From the NCBI GenBank assembly GCA_963920575.1, contig OY986964.1, forward strand, positions 16,061,987 to 16,125,986: a stretch of 64,000 bases of DNA, read 5' to 3'. A program made the position numbers and the translations under genes. The notes beneath the pieces are model-generated. The model did no database searches and was not told where the DNA came from. It saw only the letters and a program-made list of their open reading frames with translations. Below are positions 11,010 through 21,386 of the stretch, in pieces; the stretch's first letter is position 1, and every line of letters starts with the position of its first letter. The DNA comes from Narthecium ossifragum (lineage: Eukaryota > Streptophyta > Magnoliopsida > Dioscoreales > Nartheciaceae).

Positions 11010-13504
11010 TGTTCGTGGATAAAACGTCGATCTCGTTGGGACGAGATTTCTATTTTATTTCCGAGAAAATTATTTTTAATTTCATACAAGGAAATTGCAG
11101 GCACCACACCCCTGGATCGCCAAGTCGGCAAATCCATCATTTACATCCCCGTAGGGAACACCTCCGATTCTAGATTGGATAAAATAAGCTTTTTACATTA
11201 AAAAAATAAAATAATGTCTGGGACCGCCACCTTCATCACCGGGATTTTTGAAGTCACTGAAGTTGGCGGGATGTTGTTAGAGTTTTGTTGCCGGAGCTTC
11301 GAAACTGCCGGAGTTGGGGAAGATGTCGGATAAAATTGGGAAGGCGCCGTCCAAGCTTCAAGCCTGGTGAAGATAGGGGAAGCCGCGGATAAAATAGGGG
11401 AGCACCTGGATCTGGACTTCGTCGCTGTGGAGGTATGGCAGTTGAATATGTCTGATCCTGGGGTCTTCAGACCGCTGGAGTTGAGGGAGCACCTGGTCCG
11501 ATCTCGGTCGCCGTCGAGTGAGCTGGCTGGAAACAGAGAACAGGGGAAGCGCCGTTGGGTGTAGATGCCGCCACAAGCTTTAGGCTACGCAAGACGGTAG
11601 CGACGGATCCGATGGGGATGCGCCGGGTGTTGGATATAGGGAACGCCGGAGAAGACCTCGCTGGACGAGATTTCGATGGACGTAGGTGTTGATACCGCCG
11701 TGAGCTTTAGGCTACATACGGCAGTGGGCGACGGATCCGGTGGGGATGCGCTGGATGCTGAGGAGACATCCAAGCTTGGAGATGGACGAAAACAGGGGAA
11801 CCCGCGGCGTGGACCTTGCTGGAGGTGTGCTTCACGCTTCATGGGTGAGTCAAGGACGGCGATGGGGGACGAGTCCTCCCACTGGATCAACGGACGGCGA
11901 CAAGCTTGAGGAAGGTGACGGGGCTCCCTCCTTGGGCTGGGCGATGAGTTTCTTTGGGTTCCTCTGGCTGGATGACAGCGATGGGTTCAGTGATGTGTTC
12001 TTTGAGTTCCACCGGCTGGATGAAGGAAGATGATGAGTTCTTTGGGTTCCTCCGGCTGGATGATAGCGATGGGTTTCGCGATGGATTCTTTGAGTTCCAC
12101 CGGCTGGATGAAGGAAGATGAATAGTTCTTTGGGTTCCTCCAGCTAGATGACAACGATGGGTTTCCCGATGAGCTCCTTGGGCTGGAACAGGGACGCCGA
12201 CGACGAAGACCTCGGACTGGCTCAAGGCTGGCGACGGTGATGGGTTCCTCCCTCCCAGGCGTCCAAGCTTTCTCTTCTTCTCTTTCTTTGCTTTCTCTGC
12301 TTCTTTTCTCACTATTTTGCCAGCCCTTCTTCTCCCTTTCAATATTTTTACCAGCCACCCCTTCGTTCACCCTAGCCTTCCTTTTATAGGTATTTGGAGG
12401 TTTGTTGAGAGGCTGGTGAGCTGTGCACGAGAGCATGGGGTGTTGAGATTTGGTTTCCAGTCATGTTTGTTGGGGGCTGGGGTGTTAGGATTTGGTTTCT
12501 AACCATGGATTTGGGTGTTGCGATTTGGCATCTGTTGTGATATGGGGAGGTTAGGATTTCCTAACCATCCAAATCATGGAGTTAAGATATGAGGTTTAGA
12601 TTTTGAATTTTTGTTTAAATTTCAAGTTCATGTGTGAACTTGTTTGAATTTTGAATGTTTATTCAGATTTCAAATGTTTATTTTGAATTTGAATAATTGT
12701 CCAGTTATCGAACATTTGTCCAAATTTCGAATGTCTTTGTTTGAGTTTTGAATTTCACCATTGGCAGATCGGGATGTAACCAGAACACCTTTTTATCGGT
12801 CATATGTACTTTGGACTGAAATGTCTCCGGGTAGAGACAATACTTCTATTTCAGATTTTCACACCTCTGAAAATGTGACATGACCAAAAAATGCCCATTG
12901 GGGCTAAATGACCAAAATACCCTTTTGGTTTGGTTGTTTATGCGCGACGCATGGCGGCACGATTTTTGTGCGTGTCATGGACACGTGCGCGCATCATGGG
13001 ATGCGCGTATTTTAGACTCGATGTATGCGACTCATGTGCGCGCGCATGGCGCGCATATGCGCGTGCGTATCGCCTTGGTCGGGACTTAGGTGAATTTGAA
13101 GTTGGGTATTTATTTGGGTTTATTTTGAATTTTCGGATTTTTCCTTTATTTATTGCAGGGAATTTTCTATAATGTCCCTGGTGTTGTGGAAAATTACCAA
13201 AACGATCTTATATTTACACAGCTTATTTAGGATGCCATCAAAGCTATGTAAAAGCTATTTTGGATTGTAGAGGGATATTTAGACATGTATTTTGGTTTAA
13301 ATTCTCAAAATACCCTTGGATAAGTAAAATTACCAAAATACCCTTATTCCTCCGATTTGTATAGGATGCCGTCAAAACAGGGAATATGTAGAGGGTTTGG
13401 ATGGACTCGATTATGTACAAGCCAGTTTGGATTTGGTGCATGTGGATTCAGTCGGGGGAATCCTGCAAATGTTGTCTATTTAGCCTTAGCTAAAATTGAT
13501 GTCC
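11010..13504 (-). mobile_element. Probable 5' LTR of Tat-1
   Basis: It occupies the space between the PBS-like site and the truncated Copia LTR. It has no ORF of note. A minus-strand TATA box (CCTATAAAAG) lies at 12381-12390, with GC-rich minisatellite DNA downstream of it and a cluster of CG-rich palindromes upstream (about 12940-13075). The inner border at about 11010 is placed by its spacing from the PBS. The outer border at about 13504 is where similarity to the other Copia LTR begins. Without the second LTR both are approximate. Confidence 0.55.
11925..12190. repeat. Minisatellite of about 85 bp in the Tat-1 LTR
   Basis: About three diverged tandem units contain the alternating motifs TTCTTTGGGTTCCTC and TTCTTTGAGTTCCACC, each followed by GGCTGGATGA. 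Weaker duplications of a segment with GCTTTAGGCTAC occur at about 11575-11640 and 11700-11760. The array lies between the TATA box and the LTR end in element orientation, so it would be transcribed. Confidence 0.75.
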
Positions 13505-13763
13505 ACCGTCGCTTCTCACTTTTCTTCATAAAAGCTCCACGGTCGATCTACGGATGCATCCGTTAGTCCCACGGATGCATCCGCGCATCATCCGTCAATC
13601 CCACGGATGCATCCATGCATCATCCGTCAATCCCAAGGATGCATCCATGCATCATCCGTCAATCCCACGGATGCATCCATGCATCATCCGTCAATCCCAC
13701 GGATGCATCCATGCATCATATTGGCATCATCGAAACATAATCAAAACGTCATTAGGGCTAACA
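13505..13763 (-). mobile_element. Truncated 3' LTR of the Copia element
   Basis: The minus strand begins TGTTAGCCCTAAT at 13763, directly after a purine-rich tract (13764-13778, AAAAAAGGGGGAGAT on the minus strand) that is the polypurine tract. Similarity to the 5' LTR at 20345-20476 ends near 13505, so the 3' part is missing. It contains the 32-bp repeat array. Confidence 0.75.
13550..13719. repeat. 32-bp tandem array built around the GGATGCATCC palindrome
   Basis: About four full units contain CATCCGTCAATCCCACGGAT followed by GCATCCATGCAT, with few changes, plus a partial first unit. Each unit contains the palindromes GGATGCATCC and ATGCAT. The other LTR of the same element (20400-20475) has fewer units, so the array length varies. 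Confidence 0.9.
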
Positions 13764-14224
13764 ATCTCCCCCTTTTTTATGATGACAATCTATTTTATAT
13801 GTGATGATAAAATATTTATTGCTCCCCCTAAATCTATGCATCCATTTCTTTGATAAAAGATGTTCTAAGATGAATGCTAAGGATGCACACCAGTCATATG
13901 ATATAGAAAAGTTCTATCCATGATATTATGATAGGATAATTTATCTTTTAGTATAATTTCTTCTTTAACTAATATCATGATTGGTAGCAATAGATCACAT
14001 TATAACTTTTTCTCCCCCTATGGCATCATCAAAAAGTGGGGATGGAGCAAGAAAAAGAAGTTGATCACTAATGAAAGCTTGATATCTAATCAATGAAAAT
14101 ATTCATGATACTAAAAGAAGTAGGGGATATATATATATATTTAAAAAAAAAATGTTTAAATCCATTCAAATAAAGTACTCCCCAAACATAAGTTCTTTTA
14201 TCTCCCTCAAATACAAATTATTTA
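13764..14224 (-). mobile_element. Copia 3' non-coding region, distal part
   Basis: AT-rich sequence with several C-rich runs (minus-strand GGGGGAG) next to the polypurine tract. There is no ORF longer than background. It is separated from the rest of the Copia interior by the Mutator-like element. Confidence 0.5.
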
Positions 14225-15378
14225 GGGTTAATAACAGTTTACTCCCCTCTAGTTTGGCAATATGTCAATTTACCCCTATATTTTAAAACGTGACAAAACA
14301 CACCCTTAATTTATCAATGTGGTCGTTTTAAACCCTAACCGTCTAACTCCGTTAGTGGCCTGACGGTAAACCGGTTAAATAGGTTCATTTGACCGATTTT
14401 GACCGGTTTGACCAGTTTGGGAGAAAATGTGAGAGAGAGGAAGAGGGGTGACGTCACTCTCTCCGTCACTGTCGATTTTAACCGGTTTGACCAATTATTG
14501 GGAGAAAATGTGAGAGAGAGGAAGAGGGGGTGACGTCACTGTCGACGTGGCTGGTGGCGGATAAGGGCTCGTCCTCTGCTCCGGTGACCTCGTCGCCCGC
14601 TTAGCCCTCAGAGTCCACGACAGCCCCGGATCCACCGGCTCCAGAGGCTGCGCAAACTCTTCCCGAACCCTAGGGAGCTCCATCCGGTCCGCCGCCTCGC
14701 AGAGGTGCACCATGAGCTTCGCCCGATGACATCGCCGTTGCGGTTGACGCCGGCGCAGCAGAGGAGGTGTTGGCCGCCCCATTTCGTGAGGATCATGGAC
14801 GAGAAGTTATGGAGGTGGTGTCGAGAGTTTGTGGCCTACTCGGGACGCTGGGAGGCCCGGACGAAGGGGCGGAGTGGAGGAGCAGTGGGTGGCTGCACGT
14901 CGGTGGAGTGGAGAGGCTGCGGTTGGCCGCACATCTTCATCAGGGAAGGTGGGAGTGGGATGATGGGGTGTGCCGGAGTTGGAGCTTCGCCGGGACGGTG
15001 ACGGGAGGTGGCTTGCGGTGGTGGAAAGTGAGGTGGGGCTATGGAGGAGAATGGAGGATGGAGGATGGAGAAGAGGGAGATGGGAAGAGATGAGAGTTGG
15101 AGAAGGTCTTGGAGATGGCCGGAGATGGGGGTGGTTGCCGGAGTAGATGGCAGTGAGATCGGTGGCCACGTTGGAGACGAGTAAAACCGGTGAAACCAGG
15201 TCATGTGCGATGCACGTGACCTATTTAACAAGTTTGTCGTCAGCCCGGCTAACGGAGTTAGACGGTTGGGGTCCAAAACGACCACATTGATAAATTGAGG
15301 GTGTGTTTTGTCACGTTTTAAAATATAGGGGGAATTGACATATTTTCAAACTAGAGGGGAGCAAACTGTTATTAACTC
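14225..15378. mobile_element. Mutator-like (MULE) non-autonomous element with long TIRs and 9-bp TSD
   Basis: The 1154-bp element has terminal inverted repeats of about 130 bp (14225-14355 and 15249-15378), with a few mismatches visible by eye, beginning G(G/A)GTTAATAACAG. Its 9-bp target duplicates aattattta lie at 14216-14224 and 15379-15387. Long TIRs with a 9-bp duplicate are diagnostic of the Mutator superfamily. The interior has no transposase. It is GC-rich (about 14520-15170) in an AT-rich host, which fits captured gene sequence as in Pack-MULEs, but I cannot name a source gene. A tandem duplication of about 75 bp lies at 14400-14545. Confidence 0.9.
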
Positions 15379-15387
15379 AATTATTTA

Positions 15388-16198
15388 AAACAATTTTTAA
15401 AATGAGATCCGATGAAAAATTTAAAAAGAATGTGACACAACAAGTGGTGGTCGACCTTCAAAGGTTCACGGTCGACCGTCGAGTATGATTTTAGCATTTC
15501 ATGAAATATTGCGTAGTCACGGTCGATCCAAGTGAACTCAGGGTCGACCGTCACTTCCAGAAAATGAATTTTGAAATTTAATTTAAAATGATTTTTGAAT
15601 CAAAATCTCATGAAAATTTGCATACACATGTAATTTAATATTTTGAGCTGGACCAAGTCATTTTTCCAGGAATTTATGCATTTAATCAAAAATATGGCAA
15701 ATGAGTGTATGTCTGTGAAGATGAGTTTTTAAGAACTCACATACCTCTTTTCTATTACATGAAATCAATTTAAGAATTGTAGCGAATGATGCATACAAGT
15801 TGCAATTTCTCATAGAAGATGATTAAACATCATTTCAAAACAGTAAACACTATAAAAGAAAATATGACTATATGACCTCTTTTAAAATCAATCATGATTC
15901 ACGATTTTTAACCAATAAGAATTCTTTTCAAAGATTCATTTCACATCAAGAAGAGAAACTTCATAAAAAAAATAATCACAGGATAAAATTCACTGAAGCT
16001 ATTTGAAATACAAAATGAAAATGGAGGAACAAGATTTCATACCATTGGAGGGATCATTTGACTATTTAGCATACCTCCTTTTTTCTTCGAAACATTTTCT
16101 TGTTCCCACGTTATCACTTGAGCATCCACCATCAAGATATCACCATTTTCTTTTGAATTTGTCTTGACAATTTGGATCTCAAGCATCCTTATCACAAA
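15388..16198 (-). mobile_element. Copia interior after gag: decayed protease start, pol deleted
   Basis: Just past the gag stop, the minus strand near 16120 encodes a degenerate Copia protease start with the residues YLDGGCSS (family pattern YLDSGCS) interrupted by a stop. No integrase, reverse transcriptase or RNase H follows before the 3' LTR. The remainder (15388-16050) is AT-rich non-coding sequence with GGTCGACC-type palindromes near 15450-15550. Confidence 0.6.
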
Positions 16199-19100
16199 TC
16201 ATGTCTTGATTTTTGGTACCCAAATATTTTCGGATCCACTATCGTTAGTTCTAGACATGTCCATATAAGATGTATGTTTTGGAATCCAAAGGGTGTTAAC
16301 ACTAGCATTTTTCATTAAATAGCAATTAGGAGCAATATGTCCCTTTTTACAACAATAGTGACAAGTAGGTATATTTGCAAATTTAGGAGGATGAGATGAT
16401 GCTTTAACAAAGCTTGTCTTTTTAATATTGTTCATCTTCCTAGGATTATAGCCAATTCCATTTTTGTTCAATGAGCTATGTTGGCTATCAAGGATCTCAT
16501 TAAATATGATCTTACTCTTCATAAACTTTGAAATAGTAATTTTCAAATCATTATTTTCAAGGGTGAGATCCCTTTTTGATTCTCTCAAAATAATGATTTC
16601 CTTTTGTAAGTTACTTGAGTTATTTTGTAAAATGTCATACTCACATTTGCAATTTTCAAGTTCTTTTCTAAGTGAGGCATGATCATCACTAGATGTCTTA
16701 CTACTCATCATGCATTTGTTTTCATTTTCCAATAAGTCAATCTTATGCATGGCATCTAGTTTTTCTTGTTCTAGCTCCTTCAAGTCCTTACATGAAGCAT
16801 AATATTTCTTTTTAAGGAACTTGAAATCTTTAGCTAAGGAATGATAAGCTTCAAAAACTTCATCAAAAGCTAGCTCATCATTTACCTCATGATCTTCTTC
16901 CTCATCCCCGATGGTCATTAGACAAATATTTACTTTTTCTTGTTCTTTTTCATCGGAGGAGGAATCCTTATCGCTTTCACTCCAAGTTGCCATCATGCCT
17001 CTCTTTTTCTTGAAACCCTTCTTGGTTGACTTCTTGTGTTGAGGGCAATCGGGCTTGAAGTGACCCGGCTTTCTACACTCATAACATATAATGTTATTTG
17101 AATTAGATGAGGTAAAGTTTGATTTTTCAGCTTCGGAGGTTTTCTTCTTGAAATTTTTCTTTCCTCCTTGGTGATTGAGCATCCTTTTGATTTTTCTTGT
17201 AATTGATGTCAATTCCTCATCGCTCGAATCCGATTCTTCATCACTTGAACTTGTTGAATCTTGGTATGACGACTTGAATGTAACTGATTTTTCTTTCTTG
17301 TCTCCTTTATTGTTGCTCTTCTTCAAGCTCATCTCATAGGTCATGAGTGAACCCATGAGCTCATCAAGTGATAGCTTGGAAAGGTTTTTGGTTTCTTCAA
17401 TCGCCGTCACCTTGGGATCCCATGCTTTAGGTAGACACCTAAGTATCTTTCTTACAATTTCATCATTAGCATAAGATTTGCCAAGAGATTGAAGCACATT
17501 CAAAATATTATTAAAGCGTGTAAACATTTCACTAATAGACTCATTTTCTTTCATGCTAAACAATTCATAGTCATGAACATGCATACTTATCCTAGTTTCC
17601 TTAATTCGGTTGGTTCCCTCATATGTAATTTCAAGCTTCTCTCATATTTCCTTGGCTGTTTTACAACTTGAAATTCTACTAAATTCATTGGGGCTCAATG
17701 CATAAATAAGAAAGCATTTTGCTTTAGCATTGGTTTCCAATTTTCTTATGTCGGATGGAGTGTACTCACTCTTAAGCTTGGGTACATCCTTTCCTTCATG
17801 CATTTTACTAGGAATAAATGGTCCATCCTCAATAGTAAGTCAAGCTTCATTGTGAGGACATGTATTCAAATTGAGGACTTATATGCAATTACCACTCTTC
17901 GAAGGGGGCTTTTAGCAAAGTCCTTATTAATAAGATCTAAACCTAATACCTATACTTAAGGATACTATAAACCAAACCCCTTCTTTCGTCTCCTTCTCCA
18001 GCCGCCGAACCAGAGAGAGAGAGAGAGAGAGGGAGCGGCGCTCGACGCCCGTGACGGACGCCAGCGAGATCGTCGTCGCCGGCGGGAAGACGTTTTGCCA
18101 TCGGAAGAGGAAGCTGAATAGTTGTAGTTGCTTGGATCGGGTGGCTTTGGGGGTTGCTGTTGTGGTTTCCTGTTCTTCTGTCTGAGGTAGGTGGACTATC
18201 CCGATGCATACCTGAAACTAACTACGATAACTGCCATAAATTGTGGATGATGTATAGATAAAATATCTCATGTGATGCTCATGGTGGCAGCTCTGCTATT
18301 TTGATCGAATTGTAGTAGTTCCTATTAGTGTGTAGGTGATTGAGCAGGTTGTTGATTGAATGTTGATTCTTGTTTGATCATTTCCTTGTGGTTGTCTTGT
18401 GGTTGTCTGTGATGTGTCAGCTATATGACTAATTATTATGGTGCCATTAATGCCATGTGAAATTGTTTATTTGTATGTGGATGAAGATAACTCTCGTGAG
18501 GCTTAGGGTTGTTCTATGTTGGTTATAATATGGTTAAGTTTGGTATGCCAGCTATTTTGTATTGCTTGGATTCTCGAACGTATATTAATGTGTTATTATG
18601 TGCAAATTAAATCATGTACGAGGACCACATTGCATGTCTAGGCCGGGGTCAGGTCTAGGAACTTGCGATCGAGGCTACGGGGGGATGTGGTCCCCGCCTC
18701 GATTGGGGTTTTGGGAGAATGACTCTGAAATCCAAATTGGATGAGGGAATTAAATGGTTATCGTTCGAGAATTGTTTGATCCTCTGAAACCTTAGTCTTA
18801 GTGGCTATTGCGAGGTAGCCTAATGTCTGCTGGTCGACGCCAGTCTAGCTGTGCCCATAGTTGGCAGGGTAATATCCCGGACTGTGGTGGAGAGCGAGCT
18901 GTGCCCATGGTTGGCAGGGTAGTCGCCCGAACCGTGGTGGAGAGCGATGGGTCGATTGCGAGCTTGGGCTTAGGTTGTGACTTCCCTTGAGCTAAGACTT
19001 AGGCGCCAGAATTCATTGCTTATTTATGTTGGTTGTTAGTTAGTTTCTTGTATGTCGTTAGTTAGTCTCCTACTGGGCTTTTTGCTCACCCCTACTTTTG

Positions 19101-19565
19101 CAGGTTCTTAAGGTGATGACGCCCGAGTTTGAGATCGTCAGTGGATTCGGCATTAAGTTCACTTGTTTTATTTTATTACATTCATTTGAAAGTTGTAGTG
19201 ATATTGGGATTATGAGAGTTGAGTAATAATTCGATTCATGTATTCGGAATCAGGGAATTGTAATTAATTATTTGAATTATGTATTGGAGTACTGGAATTT
19301 ATGTGATTGATCCTGAAAGTTTGGAATAATGTAGTGAGTTTATTATGGTTTAGATTGTGACAATTAGCAGGTTGATTATGTTGTGTTAGTGTAGAACAGG
19401 TTTTCCTCGCGTCCTGTGGTCGGGGTGGGGTATATCCCGGGGCGGGTTGTGACGTTCATAGTCTAAGGATTGGATAAAAATTTCCATCCTAGTTTTCCAA
19501 TAATTGTAATTTTCTTCATCAAAGTAGGGATGCCTATTGGTAGATTGTCCTTGTAGGTTTTCCAT
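16199..19565 (-). pseudogene. Copia gag pseudogene, interrupted by a solo LTR and two nonsense codons
   Basis: The start is ATG 19563-19565, about 50 bp inside the PBS. The first 37 codons run to 19455 and include the Copia gag signature YNYWKTRMEIF. The frame is then split by the solo LTR at 17851-19454 and resumes at 17845. Two in-frame TGA codons occur at 17840-17842 and 17642-17644, both where tryptophan is expected, consistent with TGG to TGA change. The 461-codon open part (16199-17584) has a UBN2-type gag core, the zinc knuckle CYECRKPGHFKPDC (CX2CX4HX4C), a Lys/Ser-rich linker, a long coiled coil and a second knuckle CHYCCKKGHIAPNC. Two knuckles and a long coiled tail resemble Sirevirus-like gag. 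The nucleocapsid would bind element RNA; this copy is inactive. Confidence 0.8.
17851..19454 (+). mobile_element. Solo LTR, chromovirus family III, TSD ttcat
   Basis: A 1604-bp unit begins TGTGAGGACATG and ends GGGTTGTGACG (final A changed to G), flanked by ttcat at 17846-17850 and 19455-19459. Its end shares with families I and II the tract with CTACTGGGCTTTTTGCTCACC (about 19070-19105). It interrupts Copia gag, and removing it together with one duplicate restores the reading frame. It contains a duplicated segment of about 65 bp, with GCTGTGCCCATGGTTGGCAG, at about 18847-18950. Confidence 0.88.
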
Positions 19566-19614
19566 CTATACCTAGGATCCTCTAGGTTCGTTAAATCTCG
19601 AATATAGAGACGAG

Positions 19615-19626
19615 GCTCTGATACCA
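19615..19626 (-). other. Copia primer binding site, iMet type
   Basis: The minus strand reads TGGTATCAGAGC two bases inside the LTR end (19629), as in most plant Copia elements. It fixes the orientation of the element as minus. Confidence 0.88.
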
Positions 19627-19628
19627 AT

Positions 19629-20476
19629 TGAAGGTCCAAGCGGGGGGGGGTGAATTGGACCTTTTTGCGGAAATACAATAGATGAAACCCTACATATAAA
19701 GCTAGAAGACTAGTATGCTTGTTTAGTTATGAAAGCAATGAATAAAGCAATCAATGAAGAAAGAGTTAGGAGACTTGCACCAGATTTATAGTGGTTCGGC
19801 AAACCTTCCCTACGTCCACTTCCTTACAAGTATTCCCACCAAGCTTCCGGGTGCTTGGCAACCTTATAAATCCTCCAACAACTGCTGGAGCTCCCCCTCA
19901 AACTTTCGGGTGCTTGAGAACCTTACAAATCACTCCAAGATCTCTCTTGGATACTTCTCTCAAAGTCTACTTCACACTTGAAGTAGTTTTACAAAGGTTT
20001 AGCTCACTAATAAAAGATAGAAACTTGCTAGAATATTATTACAATAATCCCTTAGCACCCCCTAAGTCATTGGCAAGTTTACTGCAACTTCTCTTTTATA
20101 GCTGAGCTCCAAAGCCCTCCAAATAGCCTCCCAACGGCTTTGGGAGGCTATTTTTTGCTCCTGCAACGGCTTTTTAACGGCTCTTTTCTGGGCTCACGGT
20201 CGATCGTCGCATCGTCCGTGACATCGTCCGCCAAGCTTTTCTTGAGCCACGGTCGATCCACCTATCGACCGTCAAGCGTCACGGTCGACCGTCGCATCGA
20301 CCGTGACATCGTCCGTCAGGCTCTGTTAAGAAAAATGCTTCCCACGGTCGATACTCCGATCGACCGTCGCTTCTCACTTTTTTTCATAAAAAGCTCCACG
20401 GTCGATCCATGGATGCATCCGCCAGTCCCACGGATGCATCCGCGCATCATCCGTCAATCCTACGGATACATCCATG
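19629..20476 (-). mobile_element. Copia 5' LTR, truncated at its outer end
   Basis: The LTR ends GGACCTTCA on the minus strand at 19629. Its outer part aligns with 13505-13719 but is cut at 20476 by another LTR before the TGTTAGCC terminus. A minus-strand TATA box (GCTATAAAAGAG) is at 20091-20103. Immediately upstream of it (20195-20475) is a dense cluster of GGTCGACC, GGTCGATC and GGATGCATCC palindromes. Confidence 0.8.
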
Positions 20477-21150
20477 TGATACGGTTGGGACCCAATCCCA
20501 ACCCACGCCCAGCTAAGTGAAACCAAGTCCAGCTCCACCTGGGCTAGACCAACCCACGCCCAATTCTGGGGCAGGGCCCACACGTGGGATAGGCCCAGGA
20601 TGCACCCACGCAGGTCAGGGACCACCTCCTAGGAGGATCCTTGGACCAGGTCCCAAGCGAAAGCCAGCCTTAAGGAATCCTATTCCTAGCTGGTTATTTC
20701 ATTAGTTGAGTCTTAATTGCTTTCCTAGTTGATTTCCTAGTTTGAGTCCAGTTTATGTTTTCCTAGTTCATATTATGAGTCCTAGTTGGGTTGAGTCAAG
20801 TCACTTGCTGTTTTAGCAAGTAGGTATCCAGGTTGGAGTAGAACTCTTTGAGGCCTCTATAAAAGGACCTCCATAGCTTGTATTAGGGTTTTTATGCATT
20901 GAAGAATAAAGTTAAGAGATATTATAGGAGTAGCTGTAACCCTAGGAGTAGCCATAACTTAATACCCCACATCCACCAGCCACCTTCATCTCTCTCTCCA
21001 CCAGCCCGCCACCATCCATTGCCGTCCACCGCTGCCATCTATAGTGCACGTCCCCATCACCGGCGTCCATCCTTGGCTGCCGACCCTCCACCGCCACCTC
21101 CACCTCCCTTGACTTGGATCTCCAAGAGTATGGGAATAAGGGGGTTATTC
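20477..21150 (+). mobile_element. LTR fragment related to the one at 25251-26648 (opposite orientation)
   Basis: It starts TGATACGG and shares with the minus-strand LTR at 25251-26648 the start, the CCCACGCCCAG block, repeated CTAGTTTGA/CCTAGTTGA-like blocks, and a TATA region TATAAAAGGACCT (about 20860). The 3' terminus CTCGTATCA is absent, so it is truncated somewhere before the ATP synthase gene; the end given is approximate. It may supply part of the upstream region of that gene. Confidence 0.6.
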
Positions 21151-21201
21151 CAAGCAGGGTCTAGAGAGTTGTTTGTTTGTTTGTTTTTTATTTTGCCAAG
21201 C

Positions 21202-21322
21202 TGGGCCGGAAGGCTAGAGTATGGGGCAATCTTGCTTTGGGCCCCTTAGGTTAAGAAGAAACGGGCCTATTGCTTCAGGAAGGAAAAGGGATCCGGCCCA
21301 ACCCAACTCCTAGTAGGGTTTT
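21202..21322 (+). promoter_or_regulatory. Site II / telo-box promoter of the ATP synthase subunit e gene
   Basis: Three TGGGCC/GGCCCA hexamers (21202-21207, 21238-21243, 21295-21300) and a TAGGGTTTT telo-box (21314-21322) lie 65-185 bp upstream of the start codon. This pairing of site II elements (bound by TCP factors) with a telo-box is known from plant nuclear genes for ribosomal and mitochondrial proteins. It supports the gene call and suggests expression tied to growth. No TATA box is evident close to these sites. Confidence 0.7.
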
Positions 21323-21386
21323 GTCCGGCTTAGACTCGTCTCTATCTCAATTCGCCGCGAGATCTCTGCCGCTGCCAATCGCTCCA

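Noticed and set aside
11887..12436. Minus-strand ORFs of about 150 codons in the Tat-1 LTR
   Set aside because: They come from the 85-bp minisatellite; frames overlap and shift between units.
13550..13719. Regular short repeats resembling a CRISPR array
   Set aside because: Units are contiguous with no unique spacers, lie in a plant retrotransposon LTR, and there are no cas genes.
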